A DNA stretch of 64,000 nt from Lichtheimia corymbifera B2541 (GCA_000697475.1 JNEU01001016.1:29715-93714), one strand, 5' to 3'; counted from the first letter of the stretch, positions 1 through 14,002 are shown. A program made the numbers and translations. The notes: generated by a model from the letters alone, not told the origin.

Positions 1-3000
1 GCTCGTCTTTTGCCCGATATATCATCACAGCAGCATGTCTTATTGAATGAATTCGTCAAAACCATACCCACAATCCCAATGGACGTCTTGGATAATGCTA
101 AAGATGGCATCGACAAGTTGAAGAAGTTTGGTTTACTTAAAGTATTGGACCTGCAAGATGTGCTGAAGGAGCTTGATACACGTATTCTCAAAGCACCGGA
201 GATGGTAGCATGCTTAAAGTGGTGGATCGAAGACATGAAAAGTGGTGCCATTGTGGATATGCCTGATGTACGACAACGTTTTCTGGATGCCGCGATTCTA
301 CAAACAGAGGATGATACGACTGTGCCGCTTTCAGCTATTCGATGGTGGATCAATCCAAAAATCACACCGCCTGAGCTACCAATGCCTGAAGCAGCACTTC
401 CTTTTGTTATCAGCCGTTCATTCAATCCGAGGGATTTGGCAACATGGTTCGGATCGTGGACTGAATTATCACTTGTCGAGTGGGTCAATTATGTGGCTGG
501 AAAAAGTGAACTCGAGGTGGTACCTGCATTTGCTGAGCGTGTGTTACGAGTGGTGTCACATGGATACAGTCATGCATCAACCAAATCACAGAATGAGATC
601 TGCAAGGTCATGCGCACCAAAAAATGCATTCCCACCAAATATGGCATGCGACAACCACCCGACGCTTACTTTGAAACTGTAAAGCTCTTTGATGATCTTC
701 CCATCATTCATTTTGAAAAGCCTATCAGTGATCATCTGTTAACTGCTCTCGGTGTACGAAAGGTAAGCATCCATTATAATGACTTTTTTTTGGCATATCA
801 CTCATATATCATGTCATATATATAGCATGTTGAGCTACAACTGGTGTTTGATCGATTGATTTCGGATGGAAGCTGGTCGCATGTGGATCTCGTCAAATAT
901 TTGACATCAGTGCAATCTACACTCTCACAAATGGAGGTGAATCGACTCAAGGAAACACCGATCTTCACAAAGGAAGGCGAACCACCCAAGGTCAAACAAG
1001 TAGAACGTAAGACGGACACTGGCGAGGTAGAAAAGCATACCAAATCGGTGTATCGACGTTACAAAGCGAGTGATCTTTATGCACCATTGGATGTACTTCG
1101 GCAGCTTCAGCTCCCTATCATTGATTGGAAGCAGAATCGGTGGCGACCTGAAAGCAATGAGGCCAAATTTATGGAACGACTTGGGTTGCAGGCAACACCA
1201 TCATTGACCACTATCTTGACTTTGGCATCTCCATCGACTGAGGATCGTAGCAAGCAAAAACGTGCGCTTCATTACTTTTTGGAGAATTTCAAGCAATATG
1301 AAACTGCATACAGAGCTCCAGCAGTCGACATTCCCTTTTTACCATGCAAGGATGGACAAACATATGTTGCACCCAAGGATTGTTTCACCAACCCAGAAGT
1401 CGAGGTTCTCGGATTCCATGTCTTGCATCAAGACCTTGTGTTTGTTCGTGATAAGCTGGGCGTGCATGAAAATCCTGATGCAAAAAGATTGGTGGATGCT
1501 TTTGTTCATTACATGGGGAATCCTGGAAATAGTCAGCATGCACGACGCGTGTTTGAATACATGGCTGATCGAATGGGTGATATTGGTTATCAGCAATGGT
1601 ATCGATTGCGTGAGACAAAGTTTATTCCTATCGGCAAGGATCCGGTTGAATTGATTGAGCCTGCACAATGTTATTTCGAATCCGGCGAATCCAGCTTTCA
1701 CAAGGAACTTTTTCGATATGTGGATTTTGGTGCACGGGCCAATTCATTTTTACGATCATGCGGTGTCAAAGATGAGCCAAATACTATTGAGCTGGCCACT
1801 ATGATTGTAAAGAACCCACAGCGTTTCCGTGATTTGAGTGGTGGCGGCGAACGTTATTTGAACGTGCTGCGACAAATTGCTGGTCAATATCATCAGCTAC
1901 GTGGCAACAAAAAGCTAATGGATGACATGCGATCAACACCATTCCTTATCGGTATCCAGCGTATGCCTGACTTTGAGACATCTTCATCTCCTGCTGAAGA
2001 AACAACAGAAACCGTCGACGATGATCAACAAAGAGATGAATTTGTGCAATATCGACTAGCCAAAGCACAAGATATCTTCATTGTGGACGATACAATGGCT
2101 CAGCAGATCTTTTCACCGCTTTCAGCACCAATGGAACCTTTACTTGAAGAGTTTTATGCCCATCTTGGAAGTGATCGTTTATCAAGGTATGTTCTTTATT
2201 GCTAAATAATCGCAAATTCAATATTAACTCATTGTGTGTCTTTTGTAGACAAATCCGAGAATCGTACACATATCGTGACCTTATGGGTGTGACCAATCGA
2301 TCCAAAGCAGTGACGGATCTCATATTCGAGCGTGTACCTGTCATTATATACCAGATGATGAGTGATAACCCACAGCGACAAAAAGAGTTATGTCACGATG
2401 AGCGATATGTCAAACGCAATCTGAAGGTGATTCAAGTCCGAGAGCTTAAGATACGCCGCAAATTCAAGTATACGGACAAGGAGAACGTGCAGCCCACATC
2501 AGCTTGTGCAGATAGGAAATCCTACACCATCTACATTTCAAGCATGGGTGAAATCGATTATTACGACATTGCCAACGCCCTTTGTGCATTACTCTTTACT
2601 CGTGTCCGATTCAATGACGCCATTATTGTCGAACGTTATCTCACTGCCAGCCTCAACAGCTTACGAAGGAAAGGTGTGCCTGTTGATCGTATTCTCAACA
2701 TCCGCAAACATGCTGAGAAACAGCCTACAGTCATTGATACCCAGCAACCTTTACCACCAACACCTGCTGTACCCACATTGACACCATCACAACTAGACGA
2801 ATGCACAAAGAAAGTATTACAAGTATTCTCGGATTGCCAAGAGGGTTATGTGCGTCAATTGCTTGCTCAGGAACGAGAGAATCACGTGGAAAGAGTGATC
2901 GACAAGCTACTTCAAAACAAGGATTATCCCAAGAACCGCATTGTTCAAGAGCAACCAAAGCCTGCATCACCTACATCATCATCATCAAAGAGTCCCACAG

Positions 3001-3782
3001 CCGATACAACACCACCACGTCATTCGGGTATCTTGGATCGATTGTGGAATCCATGGAAAATCACCACCACTTCCACACCAACGCCCAAACCAGCAACATC
3101 CACACCTTCAACACCGACACATGACCCTATATCCAACAAACCAAAGCTACCAAGTTCTGAAGGCACCATTACACCCAATTACACATCCAACATTAAACAG
3201 AATCTTCGACGTGCCATCCACTCTTGCAAACCATTTTCTGGACAAGATGTCTTTTCACCACCTCATATCAACAAGGTCAAAGAATCCAATAGCTACTGCG
3301 ACGCACGACCTCAACATGATCTGGTGGCTGCGGGGCGTCTCAAGGAACTCGAGTTTTATGTGCATCGTACAGTGGATCCTGCAGACGTATACACGCAATA
3401 TGGTGCAGCCATGGGTCGATTTGCGGACATGATTAGAGAATTGGCCCAAGTATTCGAGTTGAAGCCTTCGAGTGTGCATATCTTTTATGATGTCCAAGGA
3501 TCAACGATTGCTTTCAATATGAACGGCAGCTTATTCATGAATCTGCGATATTATTTGGCACTCCATGAGAACTCGGGCAAGCATAGAGAGGCATTGATTT
3601 ACTGGTTTATGACCTTATGCCATGAACTTGCACACAACTTTGTTGCGGATCACAGCTCAGAGCACGAGTTTTACATGTCATCGTTCGCTGAAGTTTACTT
3701 GGATCCATTTATCGATTACCTTGGTACACTGTCCGCGCCTAAACAACAACAGCAACCATCCCCAGCGTCAACATCAGCATGA
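1..3782 (+). CDS. DUF3684-type sacsin/HSP90-ATPase-like giant protein, C-terminal part
   Basis: This is the 3' part of a large gene that enters the window in frame. Exons are 1-762, 826-2186 and 2249-3782 (stop TGA); both introns are about 62 nt and keep phase. The protein resembles the fungal DUF3684 family, large cytoplasmic proteins whose N-terminus carries an HSP90-like ATPase fold related to sacsin; that part lies upstream and is not seen. The visible part is mostly helical. A Pro/Thr/Ser-rich linker (about nt 2940-3170) precedes a conserved C-terminal domain. That domain contains HELAH (nt 3621-3635), with a further His six residues on, giving HExxHxxxxxH, the zinc-site spacing of WLM/metzincin-type proteases. 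Family assignment rests on remembered similarity and was not searched. Cellular role is unknown. The gene is convergent with the next one, 226 nt away. Confidence 0.75.
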
Positions 3783-4008
3783 ACCATATTGTACAGCATG
3801 TTTTATATAACAAACTTACAACCGTGTGTATGAATTGCTAGAAGGATCTCACCTGAAACAGAAAAAAACAAAGATTGAAAAAACTGTAAAGATACATACT
3901 GTGGTGGAAGGGTCATGAATGGTATAAGAATGAAAGAGCATTTCTTTTCTGCTATGCGATCGAGGGAAAGGGGAGAAGTGGGGAAAGGTTCAATTAAGTG
4001 CGAGGTAT

Positions 4009-5669
4009 TTATACTTGATGAAGCGGTATATCATTGCGGACCAAGCTTTTACGTGATGATGTCTCGTAGTGTACCGGTTGCATTCCAATATCGTCATCGT
4101 CATCGTCAAAGGCGTCATCACCGTTCGTACGATGATTGATATGTGCCATGTGAATTTTTTGCTGCTTCTTGAGTTCATCGCGTACGCTACCACGAGACAT
4201 GCTGGTATTGTATTCCTCGGCGTTTCTAGCAAAGGTGGATGTGTAATCGGTGTCGTATACGTTGGCATTCGTCGACTTTTCGTTAGACGAGCTCTTGCTG
4301 CCAAATCGAATTCCTGTTGACGAGGTGGAAGGGCTAATGTTGTATTAGTATTATGAATGCATTGCATAGCACCCTTTGGTAGTAATACATACTTTAGAAT
4401 TACAGCAACCATGACCGTTAAGGAAGCAACACCTCCGAGGTAAGTCCAGACAACGGAAAGGAAGATATTGCCCGTCTTATTAACCAATATAGTGTCACGG
4501 ATGACGCCATAAACAATACACAACAGCGCGAAAAGGCCAAGACATATAGCAATGGTGAACATGACAGCCCTGATCTACATATATACATCATCAATATATA
4601 TATTAAATCATGTGTAAATTGCCAGCTGGGGGACGCTTACCTTGAAGATGCCATTCTTGATTGCACCGTATCGTGAACCACTAGGATTGATCTTTTCGAG
4701 ATGTTGGTTGAGGATATGGATCAATCGAATACCAGCGAGCATCACTGTGGCTGTTAGAGCAATGCAATGGCCACCCCAAATGCAGTAATGGACTGAAATG
4801 AGGATCAACACGACATGTTCATTCTCCGCATCGAGAGCCAGTATACCGGCAACCACTGCAATGGGGATGTTGATGATGAAAGGGGCCAAGAATATCGAGG
4901 TACCAATAAAATCCACTATGGATGACGATGGTAGCCAGCCTTCAGATATTGCTTTGTGGCTCTATGAAAAAGATCAGCGTGAGTAAACATTGCTTTTCTT
5001 AAAAGAGGTATGATAAACTCACGTCCGCGAGTGTCTGTGCGATGCCAATTAAGTATAGAGCAAATCCACCATATCCCCACTGCCATGGAAATTCAAACAA
5101 GACTATACAACATGGGTGTTAATCTACATCCATGTATTCATCTCGTACACGCTTACAATTTCTGATGGCCATTTGGTATCCCATACCGGAAATGAGAACA
5201 GCTGAATTCACTAAGCGGACTAGAACGACGTGTGAATCAGCAATGTCCAAGTATGGATGGGCTGATGTCTCCACTTACGCATGTTGAAAATAGTAAGCAA
5301 TAGTAACATTGAGTCAATCGGTTTCGGACGTAAACACCCTTTAGCAAGGTTGATCTCGAAAAATTGATGCCCTTTGATGATAACCCGGTAATATATAATG
5401 CCAGTGCCTATATGAAATGAATATGTATGAGATTACACACGCGAGAGAAATGTCTTGACACTCTGTGTGTATTTCCCACAAAATGTCTTTATAAGGTACA
5501 AAAAAAGCGATTTACCCAGCACGAAGCCTAAGGCCGAGATGATCATATTCACAATGATGATGTAGTAAAGCGCGGTTTCCTCCTGGCATTTGTATATTTC
5601 AACTCTCCAGTCGCAATGACAATTGATGTCATCTTCACCAGGAGCACAAACGTGGCCGAGTGACCACAT
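4009..5669 (-). CDS. Orphan seven-transmembrane protein (GPCR-like topology)
   Basis: Seven exons: 5669-5516, 5407-5279, 5219-5157, 5102-5023, 4961-4641, 4574-4393 and 4333-4009, giving 417 aa with all phases consistent. I chose the ATG at 5669 because the open frame further upstream is low-complexity and would place odd sequence before the ectodomain. The N-terminus has four Cys (8, 17, 19, 28) and Trp/Asp residues, then a first membrane span at about 33-52. Six more hydrophobic spans follow in exons 2-6. The C-terminal tail of about 100 residues is hydrophilic, Ser/Asn-rich, with a run of six Asp, as in cytoplasmic tails of fungal receptors. No receptor-class motif was recognised, so this is a receptor-like membrane protein by topology only. 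It could instead be a transporter-like protein. The stop is convergent with the DUF3684 gene. Confidence 0.7.
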
Positions 5670-6341
5670 GAGAGAGAAAGAAAAAAGGAAAGGGAACGAA
5701 AAGAGAAAGAAATGTTTCTCTCGCTCCCCCCTGATCTCAGAGAAATGGACTATCACCTGTTTCCCAATGTAGAACACAAGCGTACACAAGGGCACCCACC
5801 CATACACACACACAGAGGCACACATACACAGAGAGACAGCCGATGGCGGCACACAGCCATCCATAATATTTTTTAGCGCCTAATGTACATATCATGGTAT
5901 CCATCCCTCTCGTTTTGTATCACTGTAATGGAAGCACTACTTTCATTGCTATGGAAAATCACCCTGTCTCTATTAAAAAAAGAAAATCTCGATATGCACA
6001 TGGGTTGCCTGTCGCTGCTGCACCGATCACTTTACATCGAAAGTCATCCCCGCTCTTGTAACGTTTTCAAATGAGTCGCACAAACTACAATATCCACGTT
6101 GTGTGTGCAACATGAGAATTGACGGGCACCCCATTTTCTCTCTCCCCTCCTATGCATCTTATCCGACCCCTGGGTCACCCACTTGTACCACTCGTGTTCA
6201 TTTTGCGCTATGCTCATATATTGGTTTTATAGCGAGATGAAGAATATGTATATACAAATGGAATGCGAAAAGAGAAAGATGAATGTATAAACCATACAAG
6301 AGTGTCGTGGGATAATTATGAAACGGGTATTTGCTACATGT
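5670..6341. other. Intergenic: SEN1 3' end and 7TM gene promoter
   Basis: About 670 nt between two minus-strand genes. It holds a GA/CA-rich tract (about 5665-5840) just upstream of the 7TM start and several AT-rich stretches near 6230-6300. No convincing coding frame or RNA gene was seen. Confidence 0.6.
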
Positions 6342-9300
6342 CTAATTTTGGCGATTAATGTCATGAAGCATGTCGTCTAACGATTTGACGCCGACGTTAT
6401 TGTTGCTTTCACTGCGTTGTTGTTGACGTTGTTGTTCTTGTGCTTCCTCTGATCTCCGCACTTGCTTCATTGCATCTCTTGCAGCTTGGTGCTTGAGAAA
6501 AACGAAAAGCTATATTAGTAAATGCGCTATCATCATGCTCAAAGCACACGCACACACACTTACTTCGAGATTGGCTTGCTCTCGCGCATGAAGCCGATCG
6601 GATGAGGGAGGAATAGCCTGTACCTAAAAAGTACTAAGTATAATGATTTCACGATGACACAGCCTCACAAAAATTAATAATATACCTTGGGTTGTCTTGG
6701 TCTTTGGATAAACAGATTTGGGGTGCTTCGTCGCTGTTGCTGAGGATAAGGTGTCAGACCTTTGGATGCACGATACTCCTGTAGCGTCATTTTACGCCGC
6801 ATCTGATTTGGAGGACCAGGAGGATGCGCTGAGTGACTAGCAGGTCGATGATGCCAAGGAGGTGCATGTACATTGGTATTGGCGGGAGGGGCTATAGCCA
6901 TAGGTTGTCTTCTCTCGGAAGATCGATCGTTACCGAAGATTGGTGAGGGTCGTCTTATTGGGAGTTGTCCCTCAAAAGGCTGACGACCAAAGGGTGTAGC
7001 TGGTGGTGGTGGTGGTGGTAATGGTCGCCTTGTTGGGAGCTGTTCCTGAAAAGGTTGACGACCCAAGGGTTCAGCTGGTGGTTGTGGTTGTGGTGATCGT
7101 TCTGGTGTCGATTGTGAAAATGTTGTTGTTGGTGTGGTACGAGTCTGACTTTGTTCCTTGAGCTCTCGATCACTGGATACCAAGTGGGTGGATCGATCGC
7201 CTGAGATCTTGTGTTTATCCTTACTCTCGGTATTCACTAAGGGTATAGCGACTCGTTTCGCTGGCGTGGATGGTTGAGACATGGTTCGCTTTGTCCCAGC
7301 TGTCTTTGTTTCTTGCTCAAAGAGGTTTCGAGGCGTGTTTCCAGAAACGAGTCGATGTTGGAAATATGGGGGTCGAACCTATTAGCCCGACATTAGTGTC
7401 ACGATATGGATATGAATGGTTGGTTCGCTTTTTGAACGTTACATTGATCAATAGGTTTCGGTCCATAGCATCCTTGACAAGATCCCCCCAGTATTGGCTT
7501 CCCATCAGTGAGCGTTTGTGGCCGAGCACAAAAAGTGAACATCTTGCACGAGTCAAGCCGACATTCATACGTCGAATATCAGCCAAAAAGCCGATACCTC
7601 TTTCTACAAATACAATCATCAATACTCCCTTCTAGTCTCAAGCCTATCCCAATCCATTGCAACACCTACCAGACAAGGCACGCACACATGAAAAGATGAT
7701 AATATCCTTTTCTTGTCCTTGGAAACCATCCTGTACAACAATGTCAATTGACGGTGTCATACTTTTATGTCCTTTCTCGGTACATACCACAGTGTTGAAA
7801 TCGATAACATCCAGAATTCGAGCCCCATATCTTTTCTGAAACCGAGACTTGAGCTGACTCAATTGTTGTTTGTAAGGAGTGATGATACCAATCTTGTAGG
7901 CAAGCTAGATTTCAAGGAATATTGCCGTGAGAATCAAGATCTTCTATACCAAGTATTTTGCCTTACTTTAAGTTGCGGCATCTGCGTTGCCAACATGTCC
8001 ACAAGCGCCACAGCCGCCTCAGCCTCAGCGGGATTGTAGAGTGAGCGTCCCGCACCCGTTCTTTCTTCACCATCCTCAACGTTATAGAATTGGTAGGGTG
8101 GAAAATATTGCCGAGAATGCCATGGAGCAGAAGACACAATATCCATATCAGGAGCATCATGCAGCTTTGAATTGTAAAATAGTTTGCTTGGAAAGGCACT
8201 GATAGCTGGATGCATACGATACTGGATACTATCGCGCGAGGTACAACGTTAGATACCCACTATCGGGATTTAATGTAACGCATAAGATTAAAAAAAATAT
8301 ACCTTAAGAGATAAACGTTGTCCGGAGCACTTTTTTGAAGACGCATGAATAAGCTTTGATCGTATTGCAACTTGGTTGCCATTTGAGATATCACAGTTGG
8401 GGGAAGCTGATTCGGATCTACATTTTGCATGTGTGTGTGAATGATCGTCATTGATACTTACAAATCCATTATATCACTTACCTCCAACCAAAATACACCG
8501 TTGACAATCATACTTCAAAGGGATCAAGGAGCTTACTTCCACCGATTGCGCTGCTTCATCAACAATGACCGTGCCAAATGAAAGACCCATGGATGTAAGC
8601 ATATCATGTCCACTGCCACTCAAAGTCGCACAAACAACATCCACAGAAGCAAACACCTTTTGCCGTGCACGAACTCTCGACAATTCCAATTCACGTGTGT
8701 AATCGCGTTGATCTTGGGAGAGATATTTCAACATGGTTCGTAGCTTGCTGCGTTTTGCCACCAATACACGCCGCTTCTCACGTAACTCGCTGATTTCTGT
8801 AGTTTTGCATTCTGTGATCTCACGATCGGCGTCTTCAATCTCAAGCTGTGTTTTGCGAAGCTCCTCGTTCAAATTCTCGCGCTTGGATGCAAATTGAGAC
8901 TTTTCAGAAGCTCCATTGATCGTTCCGGCAAACTCCTTTTCAATAAGGCGATCGAGTAAAATGTCCTTGACTGACGCATTGACCGATTCTGATGTGCCAA
9001 TACGTACAACCTTGGGTTTCACCAGGCCTCTCGATGTCATGATGCCATCTTTCAAACGCTTTGCAATCTCATCCACAGCTGCATTACTGGGTGCACAGAC
9101 CAATATTTTGCCACCAATGCTGTCTGATTGACCCGAGTGCTGTTGTCGTGCTTGATCGAAAAGAGAGACCAACAATCCCAAAATGGTCTTTGTTTTACCT
9201 ATTAAACACGGTTGTCAATCATTGTTGGATATGTTTGTATGACAATGAGTCAATAATTAATTACCAGTTCCTGGCGGGCTATCGGGAATAAATAGAAACA

Positions 9301-12300
9301 AACATTAGAGTCATGTAAACAATGATGCGTCCAACAAAGACATTTACTTACCCCTGAATCAAAGTGAATCCCTTCTTCTGTTCCAAAGCTCCAGCAATGG
9401 CTTCTGCTTGTGGCTCATTGACACCATATCTTGCTATGCATTCCTCCTTTAATCGGTGGTTGATAGGCGCCTTTGGGATCGGCTTAGGATGTAAGATCTC
9501 CTCTGCCAAGTCAAAGTGTTGCAAGCCTTGTAATCCAGCGTATTCTCTTTGAGCCGTTGTCATGCTTTAAAATGAACGTTTTAATGGATGATTCGTATAA
9601 AAAGCATTCATGAATAACATACCTGGTTAACTTTAGCATACGCCATGTTGACTTGGGTGATAAAGCATTCAAAGTCTTGATCCTGTGAGCTGGAAAGTAG
9701 CACCGCATCGTAACATGGCTGAAATTCATCTTTGCCACAATACTGGTAACCTTGCCCAAGAATAAATGACCATGCCAGTTGCTAGGTTTCTCATCGGTGC
9801 GTATAAAATCCACCTCCTTTTGAAAGAAATCGCCTCCGAAATGGTTTGCGACACACACAAGATCATCCAATGCCAATGTATTGGCCGAGGGTACTGGAAG
9901 GTTCATTGTCACATCCACAAAGTCATTGACATGACACCGACTGTCAAGCACACACCGATCAATGATGTTGTCATCTCGCAATGCCTCTTTTGCACGCACC
10001 ACCTGCATCCACGTTTCCAAAAGCAAGAGTGATTGAAACACCTGACGATAGTCTTCGAATGATGCATAGCGATCCTTGATCGTTTGGTACATGTCCGTTG
10101 GAGTATCTGGTGGTACCTCGGTTCGCCTCGTGATATCCCAAGAAAGCACAATCTTGTAAAAAGGGTCAATATCAGGTCGTATCTTTTGCCGCCGGCGATC
10201 AGCGTCTTGAATCTTCTTTTTCTTCTCCAAAAAGTACTTGGTTGCTGGTGTGTCAATCAACTGAGCTGTGCGTCTCACAGGCTTTTCAAACAATGCCTTC
10301 ATGCTTGCACGCTCTTCCTCAGCACGATTCTTGGTCTCCTTTACCATCGTCTCCTTTTTCTTTTTTTCTGCTGTCTTATCAATGTCCATGACAAGCCCTT
10401 GAAGACCCGAATCCTCATCCGATGATGATTCGCCTTCGCTGGATGATGATGAATTACTGCCATCTGTCGTTGTCTCTCCACGCTTTCGGTTCGAAATCGA
10501 TGCAGACGGTGATTTGGCAGCAGCAACCAGCTTTTGCTCGGCATGAAACTCCTCTCTCAGCGCACGTAGTTTTGAAAATCCCATTGGTGGCGGTCTCAAC
10601 TTTCGACCTGTCGATGTAACGGCATATGCTGTAGGCTTTGTTGGTTGTACTGAAAATCTTGGTGCAGACGATTCTCGATTGGCAGAAGACATTCCACGAG
10701 CCTTTTCACTTTGTCGCTGTTGTCGTTGCTGTTGCTGTTGCAATTCCTGATTATGTTGCTGTACTGCTCCTGCAATGGATTTGCTTCGCTTGGTTGCCTA
10801 AAGCACTAATGTCAATATATTGTCATTTTCCATCAATCTGCTTTTGTCTTACTTGAACTGGGGCTGGTGATCGTTCTTGCTCACTTTCCAATTCTGATCC
10901 AGTGACTCGTCCTTCAAACCACTCATCCGGTAAATCTGCAAAGTCCATGTCACCAAAATCGTCCATTGGGAAATCATCATCATATGACTGAGAGGCATCT
11001 TGTATATGGTCTTTGGGGCTCGTGGCAGCAGAAGATGCGTTCGACTTATCCATTGATGATGAGCCATGAGTTGATGGCGGTGCCGAATCGCTCTGGAAGT
11101 AGGATGTGATCTTTGACTTTCGTGGTGGTGTTGCTGAGTCACTGGTAGGTCGATCAACTGCCTTGAAAAATGATTCACCCAATTTCAATTGTCGCATGGC
11201 TGTAATATTCCTATCGGGCGTTGTTGCTTTGTTGGATGGCGTTATTGTTGCAGTTGCATCCACCATTTCCCATTCCACGTTCTCATCATCGCTGCTGTCA
11301 TCCAAAAAGATTCCATTGTTGCTAGGCTCGTGTGTGCTTAAAGCAAAGAATAAACTTTCTTTTTGCTCTTGAGATAACCTTGTTGCATTGACACCAGTGG
11401 CTGCATCCATCAATCGCTGAAAGCATTCAGTTGATATGGTAACGTGTGCTTGATGAAGATGCTTCATGGTGGAAGTAAGAAGAGGAATAAGCTTCTCGAG
11501 AACCTCGGATCGTGTCACGTAAACCCAATGGGATAAAGAATCCACAGTAGCACTAACACAATCGAATTGCAGCTGCGTTTCATTGCTTGTAAAATCCATG
11601 TCGCTGGGCGCCGCACTATCCATGACTTTTTGGAAAAGCTGACGAGCACTAATCATCACGTGTGCAATATCGAAGACTGGCATAATCACAGAAACCACCT
11701 GCCGAGGTTTATGCGTCTCGGACCATGCGCTGCCGCTGCCAAAGATCAAGCTGATAGTTCTCCAGCAAGTATCCCAGAATCCTTTGACATTCTCATGCTC
11801 CACATCTGAAAAAGTGACACCTCCGACGATGGTTTGGATCATGTATCCATCCTCGTCACCAACCATAGCAGACAATAAGATCGATAAAAGACGAGTAAGG
11901 GTTGGTACCATATTGAAAGCATCACGAGTAGCCAAAGAGAGTGCCAGGTTGTTGAATGTGTCCAATAGCTGATTGAATTTCTCTAGCACATGCTGAGGTT
12001 GCTGGAAAAATATCTTGCGAAACGCTTGTGCATCATCATCCCGATTTGAAGATCCCAAAAACTTGAATGCTTCTTCGCGCAACTCGGTGTGTATTGAACA
12101 TAGCATATACAGGAATGGCTCGACCAAATCCAGTCTCTCGATCATCCTCGTCCTATTCTCCACAATCATAGTGCTGTTGGTGTTGCGCAATATGTGCTGA
12201 ATAACAGTTTGAGCTTGACGCATCCGCTGTAATGCTGGTGAGCTTGTTGCATCCACTTCCTTTGGTGTCATATCGGCAATGGCAAACTCGGAATAAGATG

Positions 12301-14002
12301 TAAAGACAACCACTGCAAGTCGTTGGTCGACCTTTTGCTTTTGCGAATAGACCTCTGATAATGATTGCCAAAGAGATTCATCCTCGAATTTTGTTGTCGA
12401 CGTGATCCCAAATATGCTTTCTCGCAAAATCCTTCCCTCCATGTGCAATACTTGCTTAAGAATCAATGCCGCTCTTTCCGGTACTCCATGGCACGGTTCC
12501 GGTAACTCATTTTCCGATATTGATGCAAATCGAATGATCGCAGAACCGTGTTTGTTCACCTTGTCCGACAGGTCGCTTCCAGAATACAGATCAAGGATGT
12601 TACATGACCATTCGACACAAATGGATTTGCAAACGATGGACCAGATATCAAGCTGAAAATAGCCAAGCAATGTATCAAGGATGTGGTTCGCCAGGTCATC
12701 CCGTATGTCTGCTGATGGAATTGATTTCCAGTAGAGATAAATCCACTCGAGACGACTTTTGATCTTTCCAATCAGCCGATCCTGAGAGAGGTGTGTGCCA
12801 TCCTTTTGCACAACTTTATTCGCCTTGTCTTGTTGTGCAATGACGATATAGCTCTTAAATGCCGAAGAGTTGAATATTTGTTTGATCAATGCATAATGGG
12901 ATTCTGCAGGTACGTTGTGATCATTCTCATCCCACCATAGAGTCGTATCACCATCCATCTTCCGGAATAATGGCGTCAATGTTTTGATCAACTCCAAAGT
13001 TGCAATGCTATTTGTTGATTCCATCTGCTGTTTCAACCATGCGATTCCAAAGATCTTTGATTCTTGCAACATCCACATGACATCGTTTGCTGATAGTAGG
13101 TTGATCAAGATACGAAATGACTTCCAGCACTCAGCAGGATCTTCCACCACTTTGACGGGAAACGAATCATTTGTTGCTATCGTTGTTGAAAATAAACTGG
13201 ATATGGATCTCATGCAATCGGGTGATAAAGAGACGTTGGTTTCCTCTGATAAGAATTTGAGCAGCTGCTTCCTTGCCCACACACGAATCCATTCATGATG
13301 ATGAAACGCCAAAAGAGATATGCCATTTGCAACTTCAGCTCCATAAGTAGGAGCCACAGCATGAGCATTCATCTTGTCAAATAGGTTGCAGACGAGACGA
13401 TCACAATCTTCTTCACGTAACAAGCTCGGGGTATATAAAATATCGTAGATCGTGCATATCAGCGACTCGGATAGCGTAAATGACTGATTTGGATCTTCAA
13501 TGTAGAGGCTGCGTCGTAAAGTCTTCATCACACGATGTCGATCAAACCGTGCAAGTAGCGAAAAGAAAGACTCCACATTCTCGGTAGAAAAAAGTCGCTC
13601 GTATCTATACAATACATGCCATGCATTAATATCCTTGGTTGACATGTGGTCCCCATCCCAGCTATAAGCTACTTACCGTTTCCTTAGAACTGGCTTCGTA
13701 CCATAGTAATAAACCAGACACCTTCTACAACTTCGCAGCTGTTTGGAAAGCTTTTCTTTGTAATGAGAGATCGAAGGATGGTCAGGGAGTGAAAAGAGCC
13801 AGAGCGATTCCTGGGCGATCAGCCGTTCCCGATCGTCGCACCACCAGTGTTCCGAGGAAGTTGTCAAAAGGTAGCCAAGAACGTCGTTGAAGAATTGCTC
13901 TTGAAGGTCGTCATTCGTAGGGTTGGCAATTTTGCGATCCAACAAATCGAGCAGTTGTTCAATGCTGGTACAAGTCGCCAAGTTCAGATCATGGTCGCTC
14001 AT
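6342..14002 (-). CDS. SEN1: SEN1-type superfamily 1B RNA/DNA helicase
   Basis: Fourteen exons: 14002-13677, 13604-10853, 10797-9623, 9564-9352, 9278-9265 (14 nt), 9198-8482, 8417-8303, 8228-7967, 7904-7788, 7730-7670, 7603-7443, 7378-6686, 6623-6564 and 6491-6342. They give 2271 aa, close to yeast Sen1 (about 2230). Residues 1 to about 1000 form the helical Sen1 N-terminal domain. Helicase motifs appear in order: Walker A GPPGTGKT (about 1489), DEAAQ (about 1706), GDPNQLPP (1732), QYRMHP (1773), DGFQGQEKD (1898) and MNVGLTRAR (about 1930). The tail is Pro/Arg-rich and probably disordered. Sen1 removes nascent RNA and R-loops and ends Pol II transcription of short RNAs in the nucleus. I took the ATG at 14002 because the longer frame begins at a TTG. 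The upstream region is shared with divergent PHB2. A homologue of its yeast partner Nrd1 lies 13 kb away. Confidence 0.95.

Noticed and set aside
5670..5864. N-terminal extension of the 7TM protein to an ATG at 5864
   Set aside because: The added part is low-complexity with odd composition, spans a GA/CA-rich tract, and would precede a cleaner start at 5669.
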